Shown here: in pieces, positions 8,470 to 15,872 of the stretch
How the letters are laid out: each line of letters starts with the position of its first letter
How positions within the stretch are numbered: position 1 is the stretch's first letter
Assembly (NCBI GenBank): GCA_964639245.1
Contig: CAZXCU010000032.1
Span: 1 to 34,815, forward strand
DNA: 34,815 nucleotides
Direction: 5' to 3'
Source: SB15 sp964639245
GTDB taxonomy: Bacteria > Chloroflexota > Anaerolineae > Aggregatilineales > J027
Position numbers and translations under genes: made by a program
Notes under the pieces: model-generated
What the model was told of the DNA's origin: nothing
Database searches by the model: none
What the model saw: the letters and a program-made list of their open reading frames with translations, nothing else

Positions 8470-9384
8470 TTACCCCCGCACCCGATGTAGCCAATTTTGA
8501 AGTTGGGCAAAGCTAAAAACGATTAAAAAAATCACCGTTGCTGTCAGTACAATCGATGCGCCGGACGCAATATTTTGATGATAGGAAACATACAATCCGA
8601 TGATGCCACTGAGCGAGCCAAGCAGGGTAGAAATTAAAATCATCCAGTGCAGACGTTTGACCAGCAGACGGGCAGTTGCAGCAGGTGTCACCAGCAGCGC
8701 CAGCATCAACGCCACGCCAACCGTCTGTAAGCTGGCAACAATGGTAATGGCAATCAGTACCAGCAGCAGTAAACGCAAAAATTCACCCGGCAGGCGCAGC
8801 ACTTTGGCATGGCTGGGGTCAAAGCTAATCACCACCAATTCTTTATAAAATAGAATCAGCGCTGCCACCACAATCAAACCACAATACTGCATGATACGTA
8901 GGTCTTCTTGGCGCACCCCCAAGACGTTACCAAACAAAATATGCGCCAAATCGGTGCTGTAACTCCGTTCGGTGCTGATGATCGCAATGCCGAGCGCGTA
9001 CATCCCCGCAAAAACCACCCCGATAGCGGTATCTTCTTTGACCCGTTCTTCGCGGGTGAGCCAGCCAATCCCCAACGCAGTTAAAATTCCGGCTATCAAC
9101 CCGCCAATAAACAAATCGGCTTCGCGGATATAAGCAATCGCTACACCGGGCAAAATCGAATGCGCTAGGGCATCTCCAAAGAAGGACATGCCCCGCACTA
9201 CGATAAACGCACCAATTAACCCGCTGACCGCCCCTACTAGGATGGACGCTTGCATAGCACGTTCCATGAATTGAAAACGCAAGGGATCAATCAAGGTTTC
9301 GCGGGCGCTCAAGCCAAGCAGCAGCTCAAAAAGCGGGTCAAGCACCCGCAATATAGAATCAAATTTCAGGAGAAAATCGTACAT
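8470..9384 (-). CDS. metal (Zn/Mn/Fe) ABC transporter permease, ABC-3 family
   Basis: A 304-residue polytopic membrane protein of the ZnuB/MntB/TroC family, forming the channel that imports a divalent metal. The family features FIVVRGMSFFGDALAHSILPG (key residues Met-Ser-Phe-Phe-Gly-Asp-Ala) and TVGVALMLALLVTPAATARLL are clear, with about eight hydrophobic helices. It starts 2 bp after the ATPase stop codon, so the two are co-transcribed. Which metal it carries cannot be decided from the permease; a Fur-family-like site upstream favours zinc, manganese or iron. The partner metal-binding lipoprotein is not adjacent. Confidence 0.88.
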   Translation of the reverse strand: MYDFLLKFDSILRVLDPLFELLLGLSARETLIDPLRFQFMERAMQASILVGAVSGLIGAFIVVRGMSFFGDALAHSILPGVAIAYIREADLFIGGLIAGILTALGIGWLTREERVKEDTAIGVVFAGMYALGIAIISTERSYSTDLAHILFGNVLGVRQEDLRIMQYCGLIVVAALILFYKELVVISFDPSHAKVLRLPGEFLRLLLLVLIAITIVASLQTVGVALMLALLVTPAATARLLVKRLHWMILISTLLGSLSGIIGLYVSYHQNIASGASIVLTATVIFLIVFSFAQLQNWLHRVRG

Positions 9385-9386
9385 GG

Positions 9387-10157
9387 TTAAAAATGTTCGT
9401 CCGCAATGAGGATGGTTTCTGGGCCTTTATGGAAAATGCCAATTCGTCCCCCATACGCCTCGGCAAGCACATCCGGCGCGAAGACGGCGTGCGGGTCGCC
9501 AAACGACACCACCGTTTGATTCAGGAGCAGCAGTTTATCGTAGTAGGTAGTCGCATTGCTTAAATCGTGGGTGGCAATCACCATCGTGATATTTTCTTGG
9601 TAGAGGCGTTCTAATACCTCATTAATCTCCTGCTCGGCTTTGACATCGACCCCGCTAAAAGGTTCATCCAGCAGCAAAATATCGGTTTCTTGCGCCAATG
9701 CCCGCGCAATAAACACCCGGCGGCGCTGTCCGCCACTCAGCTGCCCGATTTGCCGATAGCGAAAATCGACCATGCCTACGCGGTCTAACATCGTGTCCAC
9801 GGCTCGCCACTGACGCGCCGTCGGCCATGCAAACAAGCCCATCAGCCGTACCCGCCCCATCATGACCACATCACGCACCGTGACGGGAAATGTCCAATCA
9901 ATATTTTCGTATTGGGGAACATAGCCAATGAGGTTATGGCTGGAACGGCAGTCCTCACCATGGACAGAAACGCTGCCTTTTTGGTGCGGAATCAAGCCGA
10001 CGAGCGCTTTAAACAGCGTCGATTTGCCCGCACCATTTGGCCCCAGCACCCCCACCCGTTCGCCGCTTTGAATCGCAAAATTCACCGCATAGATGGCATT
10101 TCGCACACCCTGATAGCCCGCCGCTAAATTTTCCACTGCCAACGCAGGACAGTCCAT
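9387..10157 (-). CDS. metal ABC transporter ATP-binding protein
   Basis: A 256-residue ABC ATPase powering the adjacent permease. It shows Walker A GPNGAGKST (about residues 38-46), Q-loop YVPQYENIDWTFP, signature LSGGQRRR, Walker B DILLLDEPFSGVD and the switch His in VIATHDL. The YVPQ...DWTFPVTVRDVV pattern is typical of ZnuC/MntA/SitB-type metal importers. I chose the ATG at 10157, with GGAG 5 bp upstream, over a GTG 15 bp earlier. Sixteen bases upstream of it begins a 7-1-7 palindrome that probably controls this two-gene operon. Confidence 0.88.
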   Translation of the reverse strand: MDCPALAVENLAAGYQGVRNAIYAVNFAIQSGERVGVLGPNGAGKSTLFKALVGLIPHQKGSVSVHGEDCRSSHNLIGYVPQYENIDWTFPVTVRDVVMMGRVRLMGLFAWPTARQWRAVDTMLDRVGMVDFRYRQIGQLSGGQRRRVFIARALAQETDILLLDEPFSGVDVKAEQEINEVLERLYQENITMVIATHDLSNATTYYDKLLLLNQTVVSFGDPHAVFAPDVLAEAYGGRIGIFHKGPETILIADEHF

Positions 10158-10172
10158 GACTACTCCAACCAC

Positions 10173-10187
10173 TGATACAGTGTATCA
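10173..10187. promoter_or_regulatory. 7-1-7 palindrome, candidate Fur-family operator
   Basis: TGATACA, a central G, then TGTATCA: perfect 7-bp arms around one base. Fur, Zur, PerR and related regulators bind 7-1-7 boxes, and the classic Fur box is TGATAAT-N-ATTATCA, differing here only in the two inner bases of each arm. It lies directly before the metal transporter ATPase gene, where a metal-responsive repressor would block transcription. Whether Zur, Mur or Fur binds is unknown. Confidence 0.55.
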
Positions 10188-10221
10188 AGTGTAAGCGGCG
10201 GACACAGGATGGTCAAGGGAT

Positions 10222-11298
10222 TTATCGCTGGCGCTTGCGGCGGGTGGATTGTCGTGCCTCCGATTCAACGCGGGTTAAACGGCGTTCTAAGGCACTACCG
10301 AACATATTCCCAAACATGCTAACGCTGCCCACACTCGGCGCGGTGGAGGTGCTGCTCTCCCAGATGCCTTTATCACGCCGATTCTGCCAATCATCAAATT
10401 CAGCCACAGTCTGGCTAATGTGTTCATTCAGGGTGTCAGGATTATTTTTATCCAGCAAATCGCGCAGCCCCGCTAACGCTCGAATTAAATCATTGAGGTG
10501 GCGGCGGGTGCTGTCCACATTATTCAGCAGCATATCCGTCATATCGTCCGGGTTGTGCGCCCGCAGGTGACTCAGCAGCAGCAGAAAATTGGGATTTAAA
10601 ATTCGCTCCAAATCTTTGCGCCCGTCGGCTGCGCGTACCACGTTCAACATCGCCACACTCAGCGCCACAGGCAACCCTTCCGAAATATCGGAAAGAGCAT
10701 CAAATTCATAAGGATCAAGAAAATGCGGTTTCATTTGCAGCATATCGGTTAAATCGGTTGCCAATTTGACCGCATCGGGTGGCACGTTCGCGTCTGGTGT
10801 GATCACCATATCGCCGCCAATCAGATACTTGTCATCTGCCGCTTCAATGCCCCGCCGAAAATCGTACAAATTGGCGAAGTGCATCAGCGGAAATATCCCG
10901 ACGAGATAAGCCGTGGGGTTGCCTTCGCTATTTTTGGGAAAATGCGTTCTGGCAAATTCGATGACCGGACGTTTGAGGGGCGAGACATCCAGCACCACCG
11001 CCCCTGCCCGCAGACCATCGCCAATGGCACCATAGACAAAATCCAAATCACCCAGTGGCTGGTCTACAATGACAATTTGCGCGTCTTTAACCGCCTCCAG
11101 AATCCGATTTTTGGTTTGGTCAAGTGCGCCCATTTTTTGGGCTGCTTTGGCAATTTCAGTGTCCTCATCGTTGCCTATCAGGGTAAATTGGGCGCTGGAT
11201 TTGGGGTCGTTCGACAGCCCTTTAAGCATCAGCCCCATTGATGCCGTCACACGGGTCAGACCGATAATGGCAACGGTCACACTTACTTTTGGTGGCAT
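10222..11298 (-). CDS. divergent prephenate dehydrogenase-fold (Rossmann) protein
   Basis: A 358-residue protein. The N-terminal half looks like a Rossmann domain of the TyrA family: VAIIGLTRVTASMGLMLK at the dinucleotide loop, a DAQIVIVDQPLGDL strand, and LDVSPLKRPVIEF, which resembles the TyrA DxxSxK region. The helical second half contains FLDPYEFDALSDISEGLPVALSVAML, comparable to the TyrA dimer domain. The usual GxGxxG is distorted (GLTRVTAS), and the HPM catalytic motif expected after the DVSPLK block is replaced by FPLMHFANL. The C-terminus is very basic (ARQSTRRKRQR). It may therefore be a family relative with another substrate, or not an enzyme of tyrosine synthesis. GAGAGG precedes the ATG. 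Confidence 0.5.
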   Translation of the reverse strand: MPPKVSVTVAIIGLTRVTASMGLMLKGLSNDPKSSAQFTLIGNDEDTEIAKAAQKMGALDQTKNRILEAVKDAQIVIVDQPLGDLDFVYGAIGDGLRAGAVVLDVSPLKRPVIEFARTHFPKNSEGNPTAYLVGIFPLMHFANLYDFRRGIEAADDKYLIGGDMVITPDANVPPDAVKLATDLTDMLQMKPHFLDPYEFDALSDISEGLPVALSVAMLNVVRAADGRKDLERILNPNFLLLLSHLRAHNPDDMTDMLLNNVDSTRRHLNDLIRALAGLRDLLDKNNPDTLNEHISQTVAEFDDWQNRRDKGIWESSTSTAPSVGSVSMFGNMFGSALERRLTRVESEARQSTRRKRQR

Positions 11299-11430
11299 GA
11301 GTAGATTCCTCTCAACAAAATTCGCTTTAACCTATTGTTACACATGAAACAGCTGCCGGGTGCTAAAAAGAAGGAAGATCTTGCACACCGTGAACAAGCG
11401 AAAAATACCCCTCCCTCAAGGTGTTGTCTT

Positions 11431-13158
11431 TTAGTCATGCGGTGCTTGGGTCGAAACCACCCGAAAACCCACCACACTCACCCGAAAATAGGGAAATTCT
11501 TTGCCCCGGATGGTCGTGCGTGCCATCTCACTGTCACTATCCCATGAACCGCCGCGTAAACTCTTATGCAGTTTGGTATTCAGGTTTAATTCTTGCGGGT
11601 TGTCATGATGATTCAACATCCATTCCCAGACATTCCCGCATAAATCCAAGATGCCATCCGGCGATGCTCCCTGCAAATACATGCCAACGGCGCTGGTTTG
11701 GCGTAAAAAGTGAATCCCTACCGAATTGGATTTACGACTTTCCGCGATATTGGCATAGCCGGAAACATAGTGACCGCCCCAAGGAAATTCGCGCCCGTCC
11801 CTGCCACGCGCCGCCCGTTCCCATTCCTGTTCCGTAGGCAGTCGGATCGGCCATGTCAATGGGGCGCTAAAATTGGGAAATTTGCCCGAAATCTGATGGG
11901 AAAGCCACGCGCAAAACGCCACTGCCTCATACCACGACACCCCGATAACCGGATGATTGGGCATGTTCCACTGACCGCTATTCCAAAAATCGGGCGCAGT
12001 GATATTCCTTTTGGTCTTCCATTCCCACGCTGTTTCTGTCCAATATTTGGGTTCGTTATACCCTCCGTCCCGAATAAAACATTCGTATTGGGCATAGGTG
12101 AGAGGATAGCGCGACATATACAAGGTTTGTTTGACGGGAATTTTCACCCAATCAAAAATCGGGAGTCCGGTCACTTCATCTGCATCAATCCCGATGCGTG
12201 GGTCGCCGTTTTTAGCAAGGTCACGTCCCGCTTTGGCACGATCTGGGGGAAATGTTTTTTCATCCGCCAGCAGATTGAGTAGATATTTTTGGGGTGCAGA
12301 AAGCGGTGATTTGACGGCATACGGCCATTTTAAACCAAATTCAGCGGCTGCCGCCGTCAACATCCCTGTTCCGCCCGGACGCAAACGACGAGCAATTTTG
12401 TGCGGGTCATAATCGGGATAGTCCTGCCACAGCGCTTGCAAGGCGTTCCATGCCTGCGCCCGTTCGTTGTTTTCTGCCAGAATACAGATAATTTGATACT
12501 GCTGCTCGACTCGCGCTAGGCGTTCCGCTTCAAGTCGTTCACGCGCTTCGGCCTCAATTGCCTGCTGAACCAATTGTTCGTAATAATCAGGGTCAAACGG
12601 GGAGGGGTTGTGACCGGAGGCACGAATTTTCCCCAACTTCTCCATCGCATCTGTCCAACTGTTATGACGGTAAGCAGTGAAAAATGTGCCAATAGCATTG
12701 GATAGGTCAAACACTTCGTTGTGCGACCCGGTATCATGCTGGGGACGCGCCGTGACATTCCGCCCGCCTTCGGTTTTTTGCGGGGTGAGGTGTTCCTTGA
12801 TGCGTTGAACAAAATCCTCCGCAGGCAGCGCATGGTTGGAGACATCAATATATTGTGTTGTGACAAACAAAGGCCAATTTGTGCCATCCAAGAGCAAGGG
12901 AAAAACCGGCTTTTTGAGGTTGAGCGCCAAAAAAACTTCGCGTTGCACCCATTCGGAGTCTTTAGAATCGGGAGTCATGATAACCGTAAAAACGGTACAA
13001 TTTTCTAATCCGGTAACAATGGCATCCCACCATTTGACCCCATACTCAATTCGGTCTTCGTCGATCCATACATTAAAACCGCAATCGAGCAAAAAATACT
13101 TGAGGTTGAGCGCATATTCACGGTTGAGCTTACTATAACTGATAAAAATGTAGGACAT
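11431..13158 (-). CDS. TIR domain - FGE/SUMF1-fold fusion protein
   Basis: A 575-residue protein of three parts. Residues 3-125 are a TIR domain (YIFISYSK, FNVWIDEDRI, then SEWVQREV with Glu74 at the place of the NADase glutamate). Residues of about 195-260 are a charged helical linker (EAEARERLEAERLARVEQQ), followed by KNGDPRIGIDADEVTGLPIFDWVKIP, a common lead-in to FGE domains. Residues of about 335-570 are an FGE/C-type-lectin-like domain (HPVIGVSWYEAVAFCAWLS, RLPTEQEWERAARG, LCGNVWEW, RGGSWD, GFRVV). The active cysteine pair of true formylglycine-generating enzymes is absent after RGGS, so this domain more likely binds a ligand. The inferred role is sensing through the FGE fold with a TIR output such as NAD+ cleavage; no partner gene is adjacent. 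Confidence 0.82.
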   Translation of the reverse strand: MSYIFISYSKLNREYALNLKYFLLDCGFNVWIDEDRIEYGVKWWDAIVTGLENCTVFTVIMTPDSKDSEWVQREVFLALNLKKPVFPLLLDGTNWPLFVTTQYIDVSNHALPAEDFVQRIKEHLTPQKTEGGRNVTARPQHDTGSHNEVFDLSNAIGTFFTAYRHNSWTDAMEKLGKIRASGHNPSPFDPDYYEQLVQQAIEAEARERLEAERLARVEQQYQIICILAENNERAQAWNALQALWQDYPDYDPHKIARRLRPGGTGMLTAAAAEFGLKWPYAVKSPLSAPQKYLLNLLADEKTFPPDRAKAGRDLAKNGDPRIGIDADEVTGLPIFDWVKIPVKQTLYMSRYPLTYAQYECFIRDGGYNEPKYWTETAWEWKTKRNITAPDFWNSGQWNMPNHPVIGVSWYEAVAFCAWLSHQISGKFPNFSAPLTWPIRLPTEQEWERAARGRDGREFPWGGHYVSGYANIAESRKSNSVGIHFLRQTSAVGMYLQGASPDGILDLCGNVWEWMLNHHDNPQELNLNTKLHKSLRGGSWDSDSEMARTTIRGKEFPYFRVSVVGFRVVSTQAPHD

Positions 13159-13218
13159 GAGATTGCCCTCAAAAATTGCACTTGTAAGTTAAATTCTACA
13201 AACAAAAGGAAGAAAAAT

Positions 13219-13656
13219 CTAATTTCCGGGCGGGTCACTGTCAAAAAACAACTTCCACCATAAATGCCATGTGGGAGCTTGGGTGGGAGTTATCAATGGG
13301 ATGGGGGTGAAATTGGGAGTGGGGGTTGCCACTTGAGCATTGGCAGGCTGCACCGGAATCACCAGCACCTCCCCTTCTCGAATCATTTTGCCTTCGCGGT
13401 GCGCCCATTCAATCACCGCCAAATCACTGGCGGCATAATCGCGTTCGGCAATCAGATTGGCTTGTTCGGTGGAAAGCACTTGCAGCGTTGCTTCAATGCG
13501 CGTCCGAACTTCTTCGATTTGCTGCCCTCGACGGATGCGTGCGCTAAAGTTAATGGTCAGCAGCAGCCCGATAGACAGGATAGACGCAAACACAATCTGG
13601 AGGCCAGAAATTTGCTGCTTACGTGGACGTTCAGGCCGTTCGATACGTTCTTCCAT
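13219..13656 (-). CDS. FtsB/DivIC-like septum formation initiator protein
   Basis: A 145-residue bitopic protein: a basic N-terminal tail, one membrane helix (about residues 18-37), a coiled coil (about 40-75), then WAHREGKMIREGEVLVIPV, which matches the end of the FtsB/DivIC family (Arg-x-Gly-Lys, then Gly-Glu-Val). In that family the protein links FtsL and FtsQ/DivIB in the division complex. It is longer than E. coli FtsB because of a Pro/Thr-rich C-terminal extension (ATPTPNFTPIPLITPTQAP), which may act as a spacer outside the cell. No ribosome binding site is obvious before the ATG. The call rests on architecture and the short C-terminal motif. Confidence 0.65.
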   Translation of the reverse strand: MEERIERPERPRKQQISGLQIVFASILSIGLLLTINFSARIRRGQQIEEVRTRIEATLQVLSTEQANLIAERDYAASDLAVIEWAHREGKMIREGEVLVIPVQPANAQVATPTPNFTPIPLITPTQAPTWHLWWKLFFDSDPPGN

Positions 13657-13691
13657 GTGGTGTATTTGTTAGGCAATAAAGACTGCTAGCC

Positions 13692-13721
13692 ACTATACAA
13701 CAAAAAAAGACCTGCTGTCCA
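13692..13721 (-). promoter_or_regulatory. candidate promoter for the FtsB/DivIC-like gene
   Basis: Reading the minus strand, TGGACA (13721-13716) and TATAGT (13697-13692) are separated by 18 bp. The -35 box falls in the loop of the tRNA-Leu terminator hairpin, so terminator and promoter would share DNA. The predicted transcript would have about a 30-base leader. Confidence 0.4.
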
Positions 13722-13731
13722 CAGGTCTTTC
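13701..13731 (-). terminator. rho-independent terminator of tRNA-Leu
   Basis: AAAGACCTG and CAGGTCTTT form a perfect 9-bp stem with a 7-base loop. On the minus strand the stem is followed by a run of seven T residues. It lies about six bases after the tRNA 3' end. Confidence 0.9.
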
Positions 13732-13736
13732 TAAGT

Positions 13737-13820
13737 TGCCGAAGATGGGAGTCGAACCCATACTCCGGTGAAGGAACTACGCCCTGAACGTAGCGCGTCT
13801 GCCAATTCCGCCACTTCGGC
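13737..13820 (-). tRNA. tRNA-Leu (anticodon CAG)
   Basis: An 84-base class II tRNA. The acceptor arms GCCGAAG and CTTCGGC pair fully, with discriminator A. The anticodon stem CTACG/CGTAG encloses the loop TTCAGGG, giving anticodon CAG, which reads the leucine codon CUG. The long variable arm contains a TCC/GGA pairing, and the T arm is ATGGG-TTCGACT-CCCAT. CCA is not encoded, so the end must be added by nucleotidyltransferase. A near-consensus promoter and a strong terminator make it a single-gene unit. Confidence 0.97.
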
Positions 13821-13831
13821 TTATGAAAATC

Positions 13832-13859
13832 ATTCTAGCCGATTAACGGGGTATGTCAA
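13832..13859 (-). promoter_or_regulatory. sigma-70-type promoter of tRNA-Leu
   Basis: Reading the minus strand, TTGACA (13859-13854) is a perfect -35 box and TAGAAT (13837-13832) a good -10 box, with 16 bp between them. Transcription should start about five bases before the mature tRNA. Confidence 0.8.
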
Positions 13860-14060
13860 GGGGAAAATTTGTTGTTACTATAGAAGCAGAACAAGTACAA
13901 TCGCAAAAAGCATACGGATTCTGTAAGGCGTGCTTTTAAGGGCGTTCTAGAGAAATCTTAGGTACTAAAACGCAATCGCCGCGCCCGCAATCCGCCCTGA
14001 TACCCGTAAAATTGTTGAGATTGTCCTTAAGGTTATTGCTCAAAAATAGAAGGCGTTTTT

Positions 14061-14654
14061 ATGGCAAGCCCATTTCCTAAAGCCAACCCGGTATTACACC
14101 TGTGGGGCAAATTTTTTCTGCGTATCCTCGGCTGGCGTTTGGTCGGAGAGGCCCGCCTGCATCCCAAATGTGTCATCATCGCTGCCCCCCATACTTCCAA
14201 CTGGGATTTTTTATATGGCTTGGCGATTGCCTACAGCGCCAACATTCGCCCCGGTTTTATTGGCAAAGACAGTTTGTTTCGCTGGCCTTTGGGCTATTTT
14301 TTTCGCGCTCTCGGTGGGATTCCAGTCAATCGGCGCGAACGTAAAAACGCAGTGCATCAATTAGCCGATGTATTCAATGAACGGGACTCCCTCTTGTTAG
14401 CCATTGCGCCCGAAGGCACACGCAGCAAGGTCGATTACTGGAAAACCGGCTTTTATTACATTGCGCTCGAAGCCAAAGTGCCAATTTTGCTCGGATTTTT
14501 TGATTATGAGCGCAAGGTCGCTGGTTTTGGCCCCTACATTTTCCCTAGCGGGGATATTGCCGCCGATATGCAGGTGATTCAGAAATTTTACGCAGATAAA
14601 AAAGGCAAAAATCCCGAACAATTTGGCAAAATCCAAATTCACCCCGCCCATTAA
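14061..14654 (+). CDS. PlsC-superfamily acyltransferase
   Basis: A 197-residue protein of the 1-acylglycerol-3-phosphate acyltransferase fold. The catalytic HX4D motif is His44-Thr-Ser-Asn-Trp-Asp49. FIGKDSLFRWPLG lies in the position of block II and APEGTRS (116-122) is the block III substrate-binding motif. It is shorter than typical PlsC (about 240 residues), resembling the small acyltransferases that act on lysophospholipids or other glycerol lipids, and it has little membrane-spanning character. AGAAGG precedes the ATG. It lies 81 bp before the sugar amidotransferase module on the same strand. The exact acceptor is unknown. Confidence 0.8.
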   Translation: MASPFPKANPVLHLWGKFFLRILGWRLVGEARLHPKCVIIAAPHTSNWDFLYGLAIAYSANIRPGFIGKDSLFRWPLGYFFRALGGIPVNRRERKNAVHQLADVFNERDSLLLAIAPEGTRSKVDYWKTGFYYIALEAKVPILLGFFDYERKVAGFGPYIFPSGDIAADMQVIQKFYADKKGKNPEQFGKIQIHPAH

Positions 14655-14735
14655 CGAAGGTGTCAGGCAAGCGTGGCTTGAATCTGTTCCTACCATCGTT
14701 CAAAATACAGACTGTTGTGAGTTTTAGGACACAAA

Positions 14736-15872
14736 ATGACAGAGCTAAAACGCTGTACACGCTGTTTACTCCCTGAAACAGCCGATGCGATTACATTTGA
14801 CGAAGCCGGGATCTGTTCGGTTTGCCGTAACCAGGAAGTAAAACAGCAAATTGACTGGGACAGAAAAAAACAAGAACTTGATGAACTCATCGAAAAATAT
14901 CGCGGTGTAGGCCCCTATGACTGTGTTGTGCCTTTTAGCGGCGGCAAAGACAGTACCTTTACCCTGTGGTATCTCATCACCCATTACAAGGTCAAACCGT
15001 TGGTGGTATCGTGGGATCATGGTTTTTACCGCCCGCGTCATCTCCAAAACCGCGAGCGTACCTTGCAAAAATTGGGGGCGGATTTCCTGAGTTTTATCCC
15101 CAACAAACAGGTCGTCAAAAAATTGATGCTGGAATCCCTGCGTCGTAAGGGAGATTTTTGCTGGCATTGTCATACGGGTGTTTTTGCCTTCCCGATGCAA
15201 ATGGCGGTGCGATTCGGTGTGGGGCTGGTGTTTTGGGGCGAACCGAACGCCGAATACCAGAGTTTTTACAGCTATGATGAAATTGAAGAGGTGGACGAAC
15301 GCCGCTTCAACCGCTATGTGAATCTGGGCATTACGGCTGAGGATATGGTCGGGATGATTCCGGGTTTATCCGAACAAGACCTTGCGCCCTATACCTACCC
15401 CAAACTGCGCGATTTGATGAAACTCAATTACCGTTCGGTGTGTTTGGGCAGCTACATTCCTTGGGATGTCAAACGACAGGTCGAAGTCATTAAAACCGAA
15501 CTGGGGTGGGAAGGCAACCAAGTGGAAGGTATTCCCGAAGAATATGACTACGAAAAAGTTGAATGTGCGGTACAAGGGGTACGGGATTATCTTAAATACA
15601 TCAAACGCGGCATGGGACGCACCAACCATCTCGTGAATATTGATATTCGCAACGAACGACTCACCCGCGCAGAAGGCGAACAGCTCCAGGCCGCCTACGA
15701 TGGCAAACGGCCTGCCAGCCTTGACGAATTTCTGAAGTACGTCAAGATTGATGAGGAAGAATTTCTCGATATTGCCATGCAACACCAAGTCACCCCGTGG
15801 AAGTTTGACCCTGAAAAGGTTGAACGGGGAGAAAAATTGCCCGACCAAGATGAATGGAATTTGAACCCATGA
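14736..15872 (+). CDS. N-acetyl sugar amidotransferase (WbpG/WbuX-like)
   Basis: A 378-residue PP-loop ATPase. SGGKDS (residues 68-73) binds ATP. Cys7-x2-Cys10, Cys27-x2-Cys30 and Cys142-x2-Cys145 are likely zinc ligands, and the RCTRCLLPET start is typical of the family. Homologues such as Pseudomonas WbpG and E. coli WbuX convert an N-acetyl (or acid) group on an O-antigen sugar into an acetamidino group, using ammonia passed on by HisH/HisF paralogues. The next two genes are exactly those paralogues, with overlapping starts, so the three products probably form one complex. AGGA lies 6 bp before the ATG. It is not a tRNA thiolase or asparagine synthetase, despite the shared PP-loop. Confidence 0.88.
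   Translation: MTELKRCTRCLLPETADAITFDEAGICSVCRNQEVKQQIDWDRKKQELDELIEKYRGVGPYDCVVPFSGGKDSTFTLWYLITHYKVKPLVVSWDHGFYRPRHLQNRERTLQKLGADFLSFIPNKQVVKKLMLESLRRKGDFCWHCHTGVFAFPMQMAVRFGVGLVFWGEPNAEYQSFYSYDEIEEVDERRFNRYVNLGITAEDMVGMIPGLSEQDLAPYTYPKLRDLMKLNYRSVCLGSYIPWDVKRQVEVIKTELGWEGNQVEGIPEEYDYEKVECAVQGVRDYLKYIKRGMGRTNHLVNIDIRNERLTRAEGEQLQAAYDGKRPASLDEFLKYVKIDEEEFLDIAMQHQVTPWKFDPEKVERGEKLPDQDEWNLNP

Noticed and set aside
11299..11430. Template repeat or retroelement RNA beside the TIR-FGE gene
   Set aside because: The short gap shows no similarity by eye to the 3' end of the gene, and no reverse transcriptase is in the window.
11431..13158. A genuine formylglycine-generating (sulfatase-activating) enzyme
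   Set aside because: The cysteine pair needed after the RGGS motif is missing and no sulfatase is nearby, so a binding role for the fold is more likely.
13821..14060. Small RNA or gene between tRNA-Leu and the acyltransferase
   Set aside because: Apart from the tRNA promoter I found no open frame with a ribosome binding site, no convincing plus-strand promoter and no terminator-like hairpin.
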